Positions 1 to 5,751 are shown, counted from the first letter of the stretch. The stretch is 5,751 nucleotides of DNA from Treponema sp. (GCA_017544745.1 JAFYDO010000270.1:1-5751), one strand, 5' to 3'. Translations and numbers: made by a program. The notes: a model not told the origin generated them from the letters alone.

Positions 1-888
1 AGCCTGAACACAATCCCATACGCAGTTATACTGACGCTTGTTCATATTTGCAGGGAACAGAATGTCGGCACCTTCAAAGCTTCCCATAAACGAAAGTCTG
101 TTATCAAACATGCCCTGAATAGAAAAGAAGGAATCAAAAAGTACACGTCCAGAAATTATACTTGTAAGATTTGCAGAAGAAATATGAAACCAGTCATACG
201 GTAAGGTTTTGCCCCAGTAGCGGTCCATATAACCAAAGCATTTTCTTGGATCTACGATATAGTCTGCGCCGTCAAAGCTTATCATGCCCGAAAAATTTGT
301 CTTAATACCAAAAGGTATCCACTGGCAGAATTTATTCTTAAAGCCGTCGTTCATATCGCGGATAATTTCGTATTTAAGGTTCCACGAAGCAAAACCACGT
401 TCACACAAATATTCAGGATGCTTCTGATATTCTTCTTCGGAAATATTGATATAACCGCTCAAAACATCTTCGCCAAACATTTTGTTGTCCATCTGAATTG
501 TAAACGGCTTATTGGAAAAGCGCATGTTTTTTACTGCATGATAAGAGCAAAGCTGCTTAGCGTCGGCACCCAAGGTTCCAAAACGAACTGCAACATAAGA
601 AGGCTGCATAATTGTTTCTGCTTTTAATTCTTTTGCCGAAGCGGTTCCGGCCAGTGCATACTGTAAATCTTCTGCGGTAATAGAAATGCGGGGTTTAAAT
701 CCTAAAACAGGCTCTGAAGGAGATACCTGGGGATTAAGCAGTTCAAGTTCAAGAAAAAACAGCTGTTCGGTTGAGGAGTTCTTTTCAAAAGCACTGAAAA
801 AACAGCGCCAGTAATTAACACCTAGTTTTTTTGACGAACCTGATAATCCGTATCTGCTTAATTTTATAGTTTTCTTTGTGGCAGCCAT
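1..888 (-). CDS. Tocopherol cyclase-like family protein, 3' end beyond the window (partial)
   Basis: An open frame of 296 codons runs from ATG at 888 to the left window edge with no stop, so the C-terminus is missing. The start is fixed by an in-frame TGA at 898-900 and by AAGGTGA (898-904) nine bases upstream. Residues 27-53 (beginning YWRCFFSAFE, then LFFLELELLNP) look like a beta-rich first strand pair. Residues 219-240 (GYMDRYWGKTLPYDWFH and then SSANL) resemble the 'GYxEKxWGxxFPxxxxW.Q.N' signature that I recall from bacterial tocopherol cyclase-like (VTE1-related) proteins. It is preceded by a matching segment around W190-F193 and by a short strand at 200-212. No signal peptide or membrane helix is seen. 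In plants and cyanobacteria the family closes the chromanol ring of tocopherol. In fermentative bacteria the role is unknown, and a lipocalin-like ligand-binding role is equally possible. It is the last visible gene of the co-directional cluster. The gene is certain; the family is moderately supported and the function is not. Confidence 0.68.
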   Translation of the reverse strand, partial: MAATKKTIKLSRYGLSGSSKKLGVNYWRCFFSAFEKNSSTEQLFFLELELLNPQVSPSEPVLGFKPRISITAEDLQYALAGTASAKELKAETIMQPSYVAVRFGTLGADAKQLCSYHAVKNMRFSNKPFTIQMDNKMFGEDVLSGYINISEEEYQKHPEYLCERGFASWNLKYEIIRDMNDGFKNKFCQWIPFGIKTNFSGMISFDGADYIVDPRKCFGYMDRYWGKTLPYDWFHISSANLTSIISGRVLFDSFFSIQGMFDNRLSFMGSFEGADILFPANMNKRQYNCVWDCVQA

Positions 889-890
889 TG

Positions 891-962
891 CTAAAAATCA
901 CCTTATATATGTTATCTCTCTTATTGTCGGTAAGAAAATAACTTATTTTAGTGATTTTTTAG
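891..962 (-). promoter_or_regulatory. Nested inverted repeats that could mask the SD of the downstream gene
   Basis: On the minus strand, CTAAAAAATCAC (962-951) is complementary to GTGATTTTTAG (901-891) apart from one extra A. Between these arms a second hairpin can form: TTATTTTCTTA (941-931), loop CCGACAA (930-924), then TAAGAGAGATAA (923-912), with one G-U pair and one bulged G. The outer 5' arm contains the stop codon of the 72-residue gene (959-961). The outer 3' arm covers the GTGA half of the next gene's SD (898-904). A ribosome finishing the upstream gene would open the arm, which would give translational coupling; that is an inference. The stems are AT-rich, so stability is modest. 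The element is not a typical intrinsic terminator, having no GC-rich stem followed directly by a U-run. Confidence 0.4.
898..904 (-). promoter_or_regulatory. Ribosome binding site of the tocopherol cyclase-like gene
   Basis: AAGGTGA on the minus strand matches the AGGTGA part of the 16S anti-SD complement and sits nine bases before ATG at 888. The in-frame stop codon TGA overlaps it (898-900), which excludes any earlier start in this frame. Confidence 0.7.
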
Positions 963-1177
963 TCAAAAAGCTTGTCTATTGATTTTGTAAGTTCTTTCTG
1001 TTCTTTTGGAAAATTAGCGTTTAAAAATTCAAAACATTCTACAGCGGCTTTCTGAGCATGTTCGTACCAGATTGCATACAGTTCCGTGTTGATATCTCCC
1101 CCCGGAAATGGAGCGCCCTGAACATCAGAAACAAGGTCTCGAAGCATCTTAATACATTCTTTTGTTTTCTTATCCAT
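959..1177 (-). CDS. Hypothetical protein, 72 residues
   Basis: I do not recognise this protein. The frame begins at ATG 1177, six bases after a good SD (AGGAG, 1184-1188), and ends with TAA at 959-961. It is charged and probably mostly helical: an N-terminal helix (residues 3-20, KKTKECIKMLRDLVSDV), a turn with PFPGGD (23-28), a central helix rich in aromatic residues (about 31-53, with LYAIWYEHAQKAA), and a short charged C-terminal helix (57-71). It has two cysteines (C8 and C48) and no signal peptide or membrane segment, so it is probably a small soluble cytosolic protein. It starts 35 bases after the peptidase stop codon and has its own candidate promoter, so it may be expressed separately. 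The strong SD and tight packing between two real genes argue that it is a true gene rather than a chance frame. A small regulator or a partner of a neighbouring product is possible, but nothing in the sequence shows it. Confidence 0.75.
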   Translation of the reverse strand: MDKKTKECIKMLRDLVSDVQGAPFPGGDINTELYAIWYEHAQKAAVECFEFLNANFPKEQKELTKSIDKLFD

Positions 1178-1183
1178 AAGTAA

Positions 1184-1188
1184 CTCCT
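1184..1188 (-). promoter_or_regulatory. Ribosome binding site of the 72-residue gene
   Basis: AGGAG (within GCAGGAGT) lies six bases before ATG 1177. This is near-ideal SD strength and spacing, and it is the main support for this small gene and its start. Confidence 0.75.
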
Positions 1189-1211
1189 GCTTAAATTACT
1201 GTTGATACAAT

Positions 1212-1240
1212 ATTATAATGGTAAATCAAGATTTTTTCCA
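1212..1240 (-). promoter_or_regulatory. Candidate sigma-70 promoter for the 72-residue gene
   Basis: TATAAT (1217-1212), a perfect -10 hexamer, overlaps the TAA stop of the M16C peptidase gene. Exactly 17 bases upstream is TGGAAA (1240-1235), which matches four of six bases of TTGACA. Transcription would start near 1205 and leave a leader of about 28 bases that contains the SD. In AT-rich DNA a TATAAT can arise by chance, so the spacing and position are the supporting points. Confidence 0.42.
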
Positions 1241-4200
1241 TAGGAATCTTTAGATTTATCACAGAAAATAGCCTTGTGCGACTCTTTAGCAGCATTTAAA
1301 ACCACTCTCTGGGCTGCATCCTGCACATCCTTAAGCTGGACTTCCAAGAGTCTGTCCACTCTCTGCTGTTTTAAGCCGTTATTTGCATAAACAAAGGTTT
1401 CAAAAGCCTGTTTTCCCCTGTCGCGCGGTGTAGCTGGTGTAATAGCGTCTCCATAACAGGAAACAATTGCTTTTTCTACATCCTCGTCGCTCAAACCTGT
1501 TTTTGCGGCTTCTTCCAGACATTCCGTAAGCAAATCTGAATGCTTTAGAGGGTCAGGATCGCGGTAGGTAGAAAGTTTAAAGAGCTTTTCGCCCGAATCA
1601 ATTCCTGCCCAGGCCCCGTAACAGCCACCGGTCGTACGGAATTTTTCCCAGATGATGTGACCGTTTAGCCAGTTAGTATATACAAGCTCAGAGGCTGCTT
1701 CTTTTGTAAGAGTCTGAGAGCCAGGAATTACAACTGCCGAATATCCTGTCTGAGATTCTGTCTTGAGTGCTTCTTTTGTATGCTCACCCTGGACATTTTC
1801 TGCCGAAACAACATAAGGCAAAAAGTCCTGCAGAGTATAGTTTTTAGAAGGCAAAAGCTTTGTGATTCCTGCATCGCGGGCAAAGGCTTCTATCATAGGC
1901 ATGAGTTTTTCAAGAGAATCCTTGTCTGCGGTAATGTGAATAATACCACCAGCCTTAAGGCTTTCGCGGTAGATGTATTCAAACTGCTTTAAGATTTTCT
2001 TTGCGTCTTTTTCCCTGTAAGCAGCAACCGTATAAAGCTGCGATACACCCCAGAGAATTTCTGCAAGGGCATAGCCTTCGCTCCAGGTTGCAGTACAGCG
2101 CTTAAACGCAAGATTCTGTCCGTCATTTACAAGGCTTGCCTTTTTACCGGCACGCTGCTCCTGAATAAGAGTCTTGAGTCGTGAGGCATCCTTAAAGTCC
2201 ATTTTTGTAATGATTCGTGCAAGAAGCTCAAGAGTTTCTTTTGCATTTTCGGTAAGCGCCTTGCCACTTACACCAAGCCATTTTCGTCCCATGAAATTGT
2301 AAGACTCATATTCTTTTGCTATTTCCTGACACTGCGGTGCATCATAAACAGAACCTACCAGAGTTCTACCCCAGACATCGCCCATGAGGCAGGCAGATTC
2401 TGCAATACACTTGTCCCATCGCTGTCCGTTCCAGCCTATATTTGTCATTACGTTTGAAAGGAACGGAATATGCATAAAGTACTTTGGATCCAGACGGTCA
2501 AACGGGAAAAGAACATCTATATAAAAGATTCCGTTGGTTTCTTCGTCGCTTATAAAAAGAGGAATATCGGAACCGTCGGCACCTTTTACAGTTTTGAGTT
2601 CAACCTTTGGCTCGTCCACAGTTTTTTCAAGCTCGCTCACCTTTGTATGAGGAATACATGCAAGCTCTTCCGGTGTTTCTACACGGGCTTGATTTTGATG
2701 CAGACGTTCAAGGTCTTTTTTAAGGGCCTCTTTATCGGCAGATTCACCAAGCTTTTGAACAAGTGCAGCTTCGGCTTTTGCCCTGTCTGCAAGATAGTCT
2801 GCAGAAGGTCTTACTATCAGGCGGCACTCCGGTTCATCATTCAAAAAGTATTTTTTGATAAGCTTTTGAACAAGCTGTTTGTCGGACTTGATGCGTTCCT
2901 TGAGAGCTTCGAACTTTGTTATTGGATCCAGCTGGCTTGTACAGGCTTCTCCCCATACCCAGCCTTTAAGAGCCTTTTCCATAATGTTTATTGAATATGG
3001 CCCCCACCAGCGGTTTTCTTCGCGCAGGTTAAAGTCAATTCCCATAACTGCAGAATCTATATCTTCCTGAGAAACGCCTTTTTTATAAAGCTTTTGAATC
3101 TGCTTTTGCATAAGGGCAAAAACCTTTTCCTCATTGCCCTCTTTTACACCGCCAATTCCAAGTACCCAAAACTCTTCGCTAAACTGTCCGTAGTTTCCGG
3201 TATAAGGCATGTCTCCAAGACCAGATTCCTTTATTGCCTTTGCAAGAGGCGAACTGTCGTTTCCAAGAAGAACTTCTCCAAGAAAATATTTTTCCATATC
3301 CGGACGGCCGGTATATTTTGCAATGATTGCAAGGTTTCCAGTTGCACCCTGCTCCGGAGCTGTTTTTTCAAGCAGTACAGATTTTTGCAGTTTATTGAGC
3401 TTGAGCAGTTCCTTTACTTCCGGCTTTACATACGGAAGCTTCTGGTCTGCATAAGGAACATCTGCAGTGCAGTTGTATTTCTGCTCCAGACGGCGCATGT
3501 ATTTTTGGTCCATAAAGTCCAGCTGGTCGGCAGTAGAAATATCTCCATAAAGCAAAAGACAGCAGTTATCAGGACTGTAGAAGGTTTTATGAAAATCCAG
3601 GAAATGTTCATAAGTAAGCGACGGAATATCTGCAGGATCTCCACCACTTGAAAAAGCAGGATATGAGTCCGGGAACATTGCAGCAAGTATTTCGTCATTC
3701 GCAATCTGATAGAAGGTTGTAAAGTTTGCCTTCATTTCGTTATAGACAACACCCTGAATGCTAAGGTTACCCTGGTCGTCCATCTCCAGGCGATGGCCTT
3801 CCTGAATAAAGGTGTCGTGTGTAAGCTTTGGGAAAAATACGCTGTCTGCATAAACGTCCATCATATTAAAATAGTCGCTGCGGACAAGAGAAGCGCCTGG
3901 GTACACGGTCTTATCGGGATAAGTCATAGCATTTAAAAAAGTATAGATACTCTGGCTGCCCAAAGTTGTAAACGGCTCTTTAAGAGGAAATTTTTCGGAA
4001 CCACAGAGTGATGAATGTTCCATAATGTGGGCCGTACCCATTGAATCCTTTGAAACAGTACGGAAAGCAAACGCAAAAAGATTTTCGTGGTCGGGTTTTA
4101 TAAGATGAAAAACCTCAAGACCTGTACGCTTGTGCCGCAGAAAAACCGACTTACATTTATAGTCGGGAACATCATCTATGCTAAGGAGCACAAAGCCCTT

Positions 4201-4248
4201 GTATTCTTTGCCAAGATTGGCCGGGTCCAAAAAATCAAACTTTTCCAT
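1213..4248 (-). CDS. M16C family zinc metallopeptidase (PreP/falcilysin-like)
   Basis: This 1011-residue protein belongs to the M16C group of inverzincins, which includes the presequence protease PreP and falcilysin. These enzymes enclose unfolded peptides in a two-halved chamber and cut them. The inverted zinc motif HxxEH is intact as HIMEH (residues 74-78): H74 and H78 bind zinc and E77 is the catalytic base. E171 in VVYNEMK is the expected third ligand. A charged helical stretch at about 485-525 fits the hairpin that joins the two halves in this family. In the C-terminal half, R871 and Y877 (in FRTTGGCYG) are six residues apart, like the substrate-binding Arg/Tyr pair of plant PreP, and the family signature YRDP follows at 895-898. 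The length matches the family (about 970-1040). There is no signal peptide, so it should act in the cytosol. ATG 4248 has an SD six bases upstream (AAGGA, 4255-4259) that overlaps the stop codon of the fliG-like gene. The enzyme probably degrades peptides in general; its natural substrate cannot be read from the sequence. Confidence 0.93.
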   Translation of the reverse strand: MEKFDFLDPANLGKEYKGFVLLSIDDVPDYKCKSVFLRHKRTGLEVFHLIKPDHENLFAFAFRTVSKDSMGTAHIMEHSSLCGSEKFPLKEPFTTLGSQSIYTFLNAMTYPDKTVYPGASLVRSDYFNMMDVYADSVFFPKLTHDTFIQEGHRLEMDDQGNLSIQGVVYNEMKANFTTFYQIANDEILAAMFPDSYPAFSSGGDPADIPSLTYEHFLDFHKTFYSPDNCCLLLYGDISTADQLDFMDQKYMRRLEQKYNCTADVPYADQKLPYVKPEVKELLKLNKLQKSVLLEKTAPEQGATGNLAIIAKYTGRPDMEKYFLGEVLLGNDSSPLAKAIKESGLGDMPYTGNYGQFSEEFWVLGIGGVKEGNEEKVFALMQKQIQKLYKKGVSQEDIDSAVMGIDFNLREENRWWGPYSINIMEKALKGWVWGEACTSQLDPITKFEALKERIKSDKQLVQKLIKKYFLNDEPECRLIVRPSADYLADRAKAEAALVQKLGESADKEALKKDLERLHQNQARVETPEELACIPHTKVSELEKTVDEPKVELKTVKGADGSDIPLFISDEETNGIFYIDVLFPFDRLDPKYFMHIPFLSNVMTNIGWNGQRWDKCIAESACLMGDVWGRTLVGSVYDAPQCQEIAKEYESYNFMGRKWLGVSGKALTENAKETLELLARIITKMDFKDASRLKTLIQEQRAGKKASLVNDGQNLAFKRCTATWSEGYALAEILWGVSQLYTVAAYREKDAKKILKQFEYIYRESLKAGGIIHITADKDSLEKLMPMIEAFARDAGITKLLPSKNYTLQDFLPYVVSAENVQGEHTKEALKTESQTGYSAVVIPGSQTLTKEAASELVYTNWLNGHIIWEKFRTTGGCYGAWAGIDSGEKLFKLSTYRDPDPLKHSDLLTECLEEAAKTGLSDEDVEKAIVSCYGDAITPATPRDRGKQAFETFVYANNGLKQQRVDRLLEVQLKDVQDAAQRVVLNAAKESHKAIFCDKSKDSYGKNLDLPL

Positions 4249-4254
4249 AATTAA

Positions 4255-4259
4255 TCCTT
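4255..4259 (-). promoter_or_regulatory. Ribosome binding site of the peptidase, overlapping the fliG-like stop codon
   Basis: The minus strand reads TAAGGATTAATTATG. The TAA (4260-4258) ends the fliG-like gene and AAGGA (4259-4255) is the SD for ATG 4248, six bases further on. Ribosomes ending on fliG would be placed on this SD, so translational coupling is likely. Confidence 0.75.
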
Positions 4260-5433
4260 ATATATACGCCTCTTCATTACGTCCTTTTATTATAAGATCC
4301 CCGTCCTCGTAGGCGCGGCGGAGTATTCCAACAAATTTGTTTGTAATGTCTTCACAGGTAGACTTGCGCATTGGCTTTAAGATTTCTTCCTGCTCCAGAA
4401 CCTCGTTACGGCGGCTGCTAGAAATATTGTCCAGAATCTTGTTGCGGAAATCATCAGACTTGGCAGCAATAAGATAAGCAATGTCTTCGTCATTAAACTC
4501 ACGCAGCTGCTTTTGGACAAATTTGTCGTCGGCAGCAATAACATCGTCCAGAGTAAACAGGCGTTTTTTAAGGTCGTAGCCAAGGTCCGGGTCTTCTGCA
4601 GAAAGAGACTTTAAGATATCGCTTTCGGCACCGGAGTCCATCTTTTTGAGAATCTGAGCAAGTGCGTTGCGGCCGTCTATATTCTGTGCATGCTCTGTAG
4701 AAACGTTCTTTGATTTTTCGTACATTGCATGATCTACGCGTTTTAAAATCTCAGGTGAAATGGGTTCCATCTTTGCAAGACGGAGGACAACCTCTTTACG
4801 CTGCTCTTCGTCCATAGCTTTGATTACAGCAGCTGCCTTTTGCGGAACCAGATGAGAAAGAACAAGCGACTGAACCCCGGCGTTTTCGTCCTTTAAAAGC
4901 AGGCCAATTTTTTCTGTATCGGCATCATCAAGATATTCAAACGGCTTTTTGGTCTGAGCAGGCATGGCCTTTTTGAGCATTTCGTTGGCACGGTCTTCGC
5001 CATAGGCCTTGGTAAGCATTTCGCGTGCAGTTTCCGGACCACCGCTTTGCTTTGCGTTTTCCAAAAGTGTCTGAAACTCTTCGAGAATAACAGTAGCTTC
5101 TTCCGGCTCAACCGAACGTATAGAAGCAATTTCGGGAATGATTTTTTCAATCTGTTTTTCTGAAAGATGCGGAAGGATTTTTGCAGCTTCGTCTTCGCCA
5201 ATTAAAAGCAGAAATTTTGCAACCCGGCGATATACCGAATCCTTGCCTTCTTCTGCAGGCTCTTCTACAGGAACCTTTACAAGCCCCTGCTCCTTTATTA
5301 TTTCTGCAGCAGCCGCGGCTCCAAACTTTTTAAATCCCTGTCCAACAGGTGTGTCATCCAAAGGAGCCGGACCTTTTTTATCCCCCGCCCCTCCCGCTGT
5401 ATATGCATTTTTTCTTAAATCATTGAGGTTCAT
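4258..5433 (-). CDS. fliG: FliG-like flagellar motor switch protein (FliG1-type paralogue)
   Basis: FliG forms the rotor ring at the base of the flagellum, linking the MS ring (FliF) to FliM and to the stator. This 391-residue protein shows the family's domain order. An FliG_N-like segment spans about 66-155 (VAKFLLLIGEDEAAKILPHL, then IASIRSVEPEEA). A middle domain spans about 164-240 (PFEYLDDAD, then VLSHLVPQKAAAVI). A C-terminal motor domain spans about 254-385 (GRNALAQIL, then LFTLDDVIAADDKFVQKQLREF). It is longer than typical FliG (about 330-345) because of an N-terminal extension of about 65 residues, rich in Gly, Ala, Pro and Glu. The EHPQ motif that helps FliM binding reads ENAG (183-186). 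Of the E. coli torque residues, K264 and R297 appear kept (K325, R356), D288/D289 read E347/Q348, and R281 falls near S340/R341. This points to the specialised second FliG of spirochaetes rather than the conventional one. ATG 5433 has no SD; a promoter-like element directly precedes it. Confidence 0.88.
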   Translation of the reverse strand: MNLNDLRKNAYTAGGAGDKKGPAPLDDTPVGQGFKKFGAAAAAEIIKEQGLVKVPVEEPAEEGKDSVYRRVAKFLLLIGEDEAAKILPHLSEKQIEKIIPEIASIRSVEPEEATVILEEFQTLLENAKQSGGPETAREMLTKAYGEDRANEMLKKAMPAQTKKPFEYLDDADTEKIGLLLKDENAGVQSLVLSHLVPQKAAAVIKAMDEEQRKEVVLRLAKMEPISPEILKRVDHAMYEKSKNVSTEHAQNIDGRNALAQILKKMDSGAESDILKSLSAEDPDLGYDLKKRLFTLDDVIAADDKFVQKQLREFNDEDIAYLIAAKSDDFRNKILDNISSSRRNEVLEQEEILKPMRKSTCEDITNKFVGILRRAYEDGDLIIKGRNEEAYI

Positions 5434-5468
5434 GTAAACAGTATAACACAGATTGGGGAATTTTTCAT
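5434..5468 (-). promoter_or_regulatory. Promoter of the fliG-like gene, predicted to give a leaderless mRNA
   Basis: An extended -10 (TG, one base, then TATACT at 5445-5440) lies 17 bases downstream of ATGAAA (5468-5463), which matches four of six bases of TTGACA. After the -10 come exactly six bases (GTTTAC, 5439-5434) and then ATG 5433, so the expected transcription start is the A of the start codon. No purine-rich SD exists before the ATG, which agrees with leaderless initiation. The -35 overlaps the tandem stop codons of the upstream gene. Readthrough from that gene remains possible. Confidence 0.55.
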
Positions 5469-5751
5469 CACTTTTGCATAATCTCGCTCATGAGAGTAGT
5501 GATTTTGTCATCGCCGTAGTGTGCAATTATTACATAATACTCATTTCGCTTAATCTGGTCGTAAGCAGCAGGGTCTATTCTATAATAGCACATATTGAAA
5601 TTGGCGGCAGTATAACTTGCTGCGTAATTCAAAACAGAACCGTGAACTTCCTGACCGTATTGCAACCATTCATAATAGGTCCAGTTTTTAATCTGCTCAT
5701 AAGGCAAATTTGTTTTAACCGTATGAACATAAAGCGAAGCATTTGAGTTTA
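5468..5751 (-). CDS. Hypothetical protein, C-terminal part; 5' end beyond the window
   Basis: The frame is open from the right window edge to TGA at 5468-5470, giving the last 93 residues of a protein I do not recognise. A TTG at 5707 could be read as a start, but the frame continues upstream of it without a stop (SNASLYVHTVKTN precedes it) and no SD is seen there, so the gene almost certainly begins outside the window. The visible part has 13 tyrosines in 93 residues, with pairs in TYYEW, CYYRID and EYYV. It ends in a likely strand (YYVIIAHYGDD) followed by a helix (ITTLMSEIMQK). There is no membrane segment in this part. A second TGA follows at once (5465-5467), making tandem stops. It ends 34 bases before the fliG-like gene and reads in the same direction. 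A surface, periplasmic or cytosolic location cannot be decided without the N-terminus. Confidence 0.72.
   Translation of the reverse strand, partial: NSNASLYVHTVKTNLPYEQIKNWTYYEWLQYGQEVHGSVLNYAASYTAANFNMCYYRIDPAAYDQIKRNEYYVIIAHYGDDKITTLMSEIMQK

Noticed and set aside
418..627. Plus-strand open frame of 69 codons
   Set aside because: Antisense to the cyclase-like gene, which is open for 296 codons with an SD at its start; no SD or motif supports this frame.
935..949. AAAATAA-C-TTATTTT palindrome as a terminator for the 72-residue gene
   Set aside because: Purely A/T, with a one-base centre that forces a short five-pair stem, and not followed by a U-run on the minus strand. It competes with the better hairpin at 912-941.
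961..966. TTGACT as the -35 of a promoter for the cyclase-like gene
   Set aside because: It matches five of six bases, but the hexamers 16-18 bases downstream (for example AGTTAT at 943-938) are poor -10 elements, and the good TAAAAT is only 10 bases away.
2470..2994. Plus-strand open frame of 174 codons
   Set aside because: It lies wholly inside the M16C gene on the opposite strand, has no SD, and its translation is a cysteine/phenylalanine-rich mixture without a recognisable motif, as expected for an antisense shadow.
3094..3651. Plus-strand open frame of 185 codons
   Set aside because: Also antisense to the M16C gene, opposite the well-conserved N-terminal half. The conserved zinc-peptidase reading explains the absence of stops.
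5138..5437. Plus-strand open frame of 99 codons over the start of the fliG-like gene
   Set aside because: Serine/proline/alanine-rich product typical of the complement of an Ala/Glu/Lys-rich coding sequence; no independent support.
5705..5707. TTG as the start codon of the right-edge gene
   Set aside because: The frame stays open upstream to the window edge with protein-like sequence and there is no SD before the TTG, so it is an internal leucine codon.
5453..5746. Plus-strand open frame of 97 codons with hydrophobic segments
   Set aside because: Antisense to the right-edge gene. The minus-strand frame is open to the window edge and co-directional with all neighbours; the hydrophobicity follows from the complement of Tyr/Asn/Lys codons. 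It is less certain than the other rejections because neither frame has a known family.

Overview
The window carries five genes, all read from the minus strand. The organism is most likely a spirochaete, probably a Treponema-type one. This rests on protein character only: a divergent FliG-family protein with a long N-terminal extension (spirochaetes commonly carry two FliG paralogues) next to a large cytosolic M16C metallopeptidase. No rRNA or other taxonomic marker is present, so the assignment is an inference.

In order of transcription (right to left):
(1) The C-terminal 93 codons of an unrecognised, tyrosine-rich protein, running off the right edge and ending at tandem TGA stops (5465-5470).
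(2) A 391-residue FliG-like flagellar motor switch protein (4258-5433). A promoter-like element fits exactly at its start codon, and no Shine-Dalgarno (SD) sequence is visible, which suggests leaderless transcription.
(3) A 1011-residue M16C (PreP/falcilysin-type) zinc peptidase (1213-4248). Its ribosome binding site overlaps the fliG stop codon, so the two are probably translationally coupled.
(4) A 72-residue hypothetical protein (959-1177) with a strong SD, and a consensus TATAAT lying across the peptidase stop codon.
(5) The N-terminal 296 codons of a protein resembling the tocopherol cyclase-like family (1-888), running off the left edge.

Gaps between genes are 34, 9, 35 and 70 bases, and I see no convincing GC-rich intrinsic terminator in any of them. 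One operon with internal promoters is the simplest reading. The 70-base gap before gene 5 holds a structured AT-rich element (891-962) whose outer arms could hide the ribosome binding site of gene 5.

Only the FliG-like protein (flagellar rotor) and the peptidase (peptide breakdown in the cytosol) can be given firm roles. There is no evident shared pathway. No RNA gene, mobile element, CRISPR array or clearly new multi-gene system is visible. The most interesting points are the degenerate FliG interface motifs, the leaderless promoter geometry and the SD-masking repeat. The long open frames on the plus strand are shadows of the minus-strand genes.
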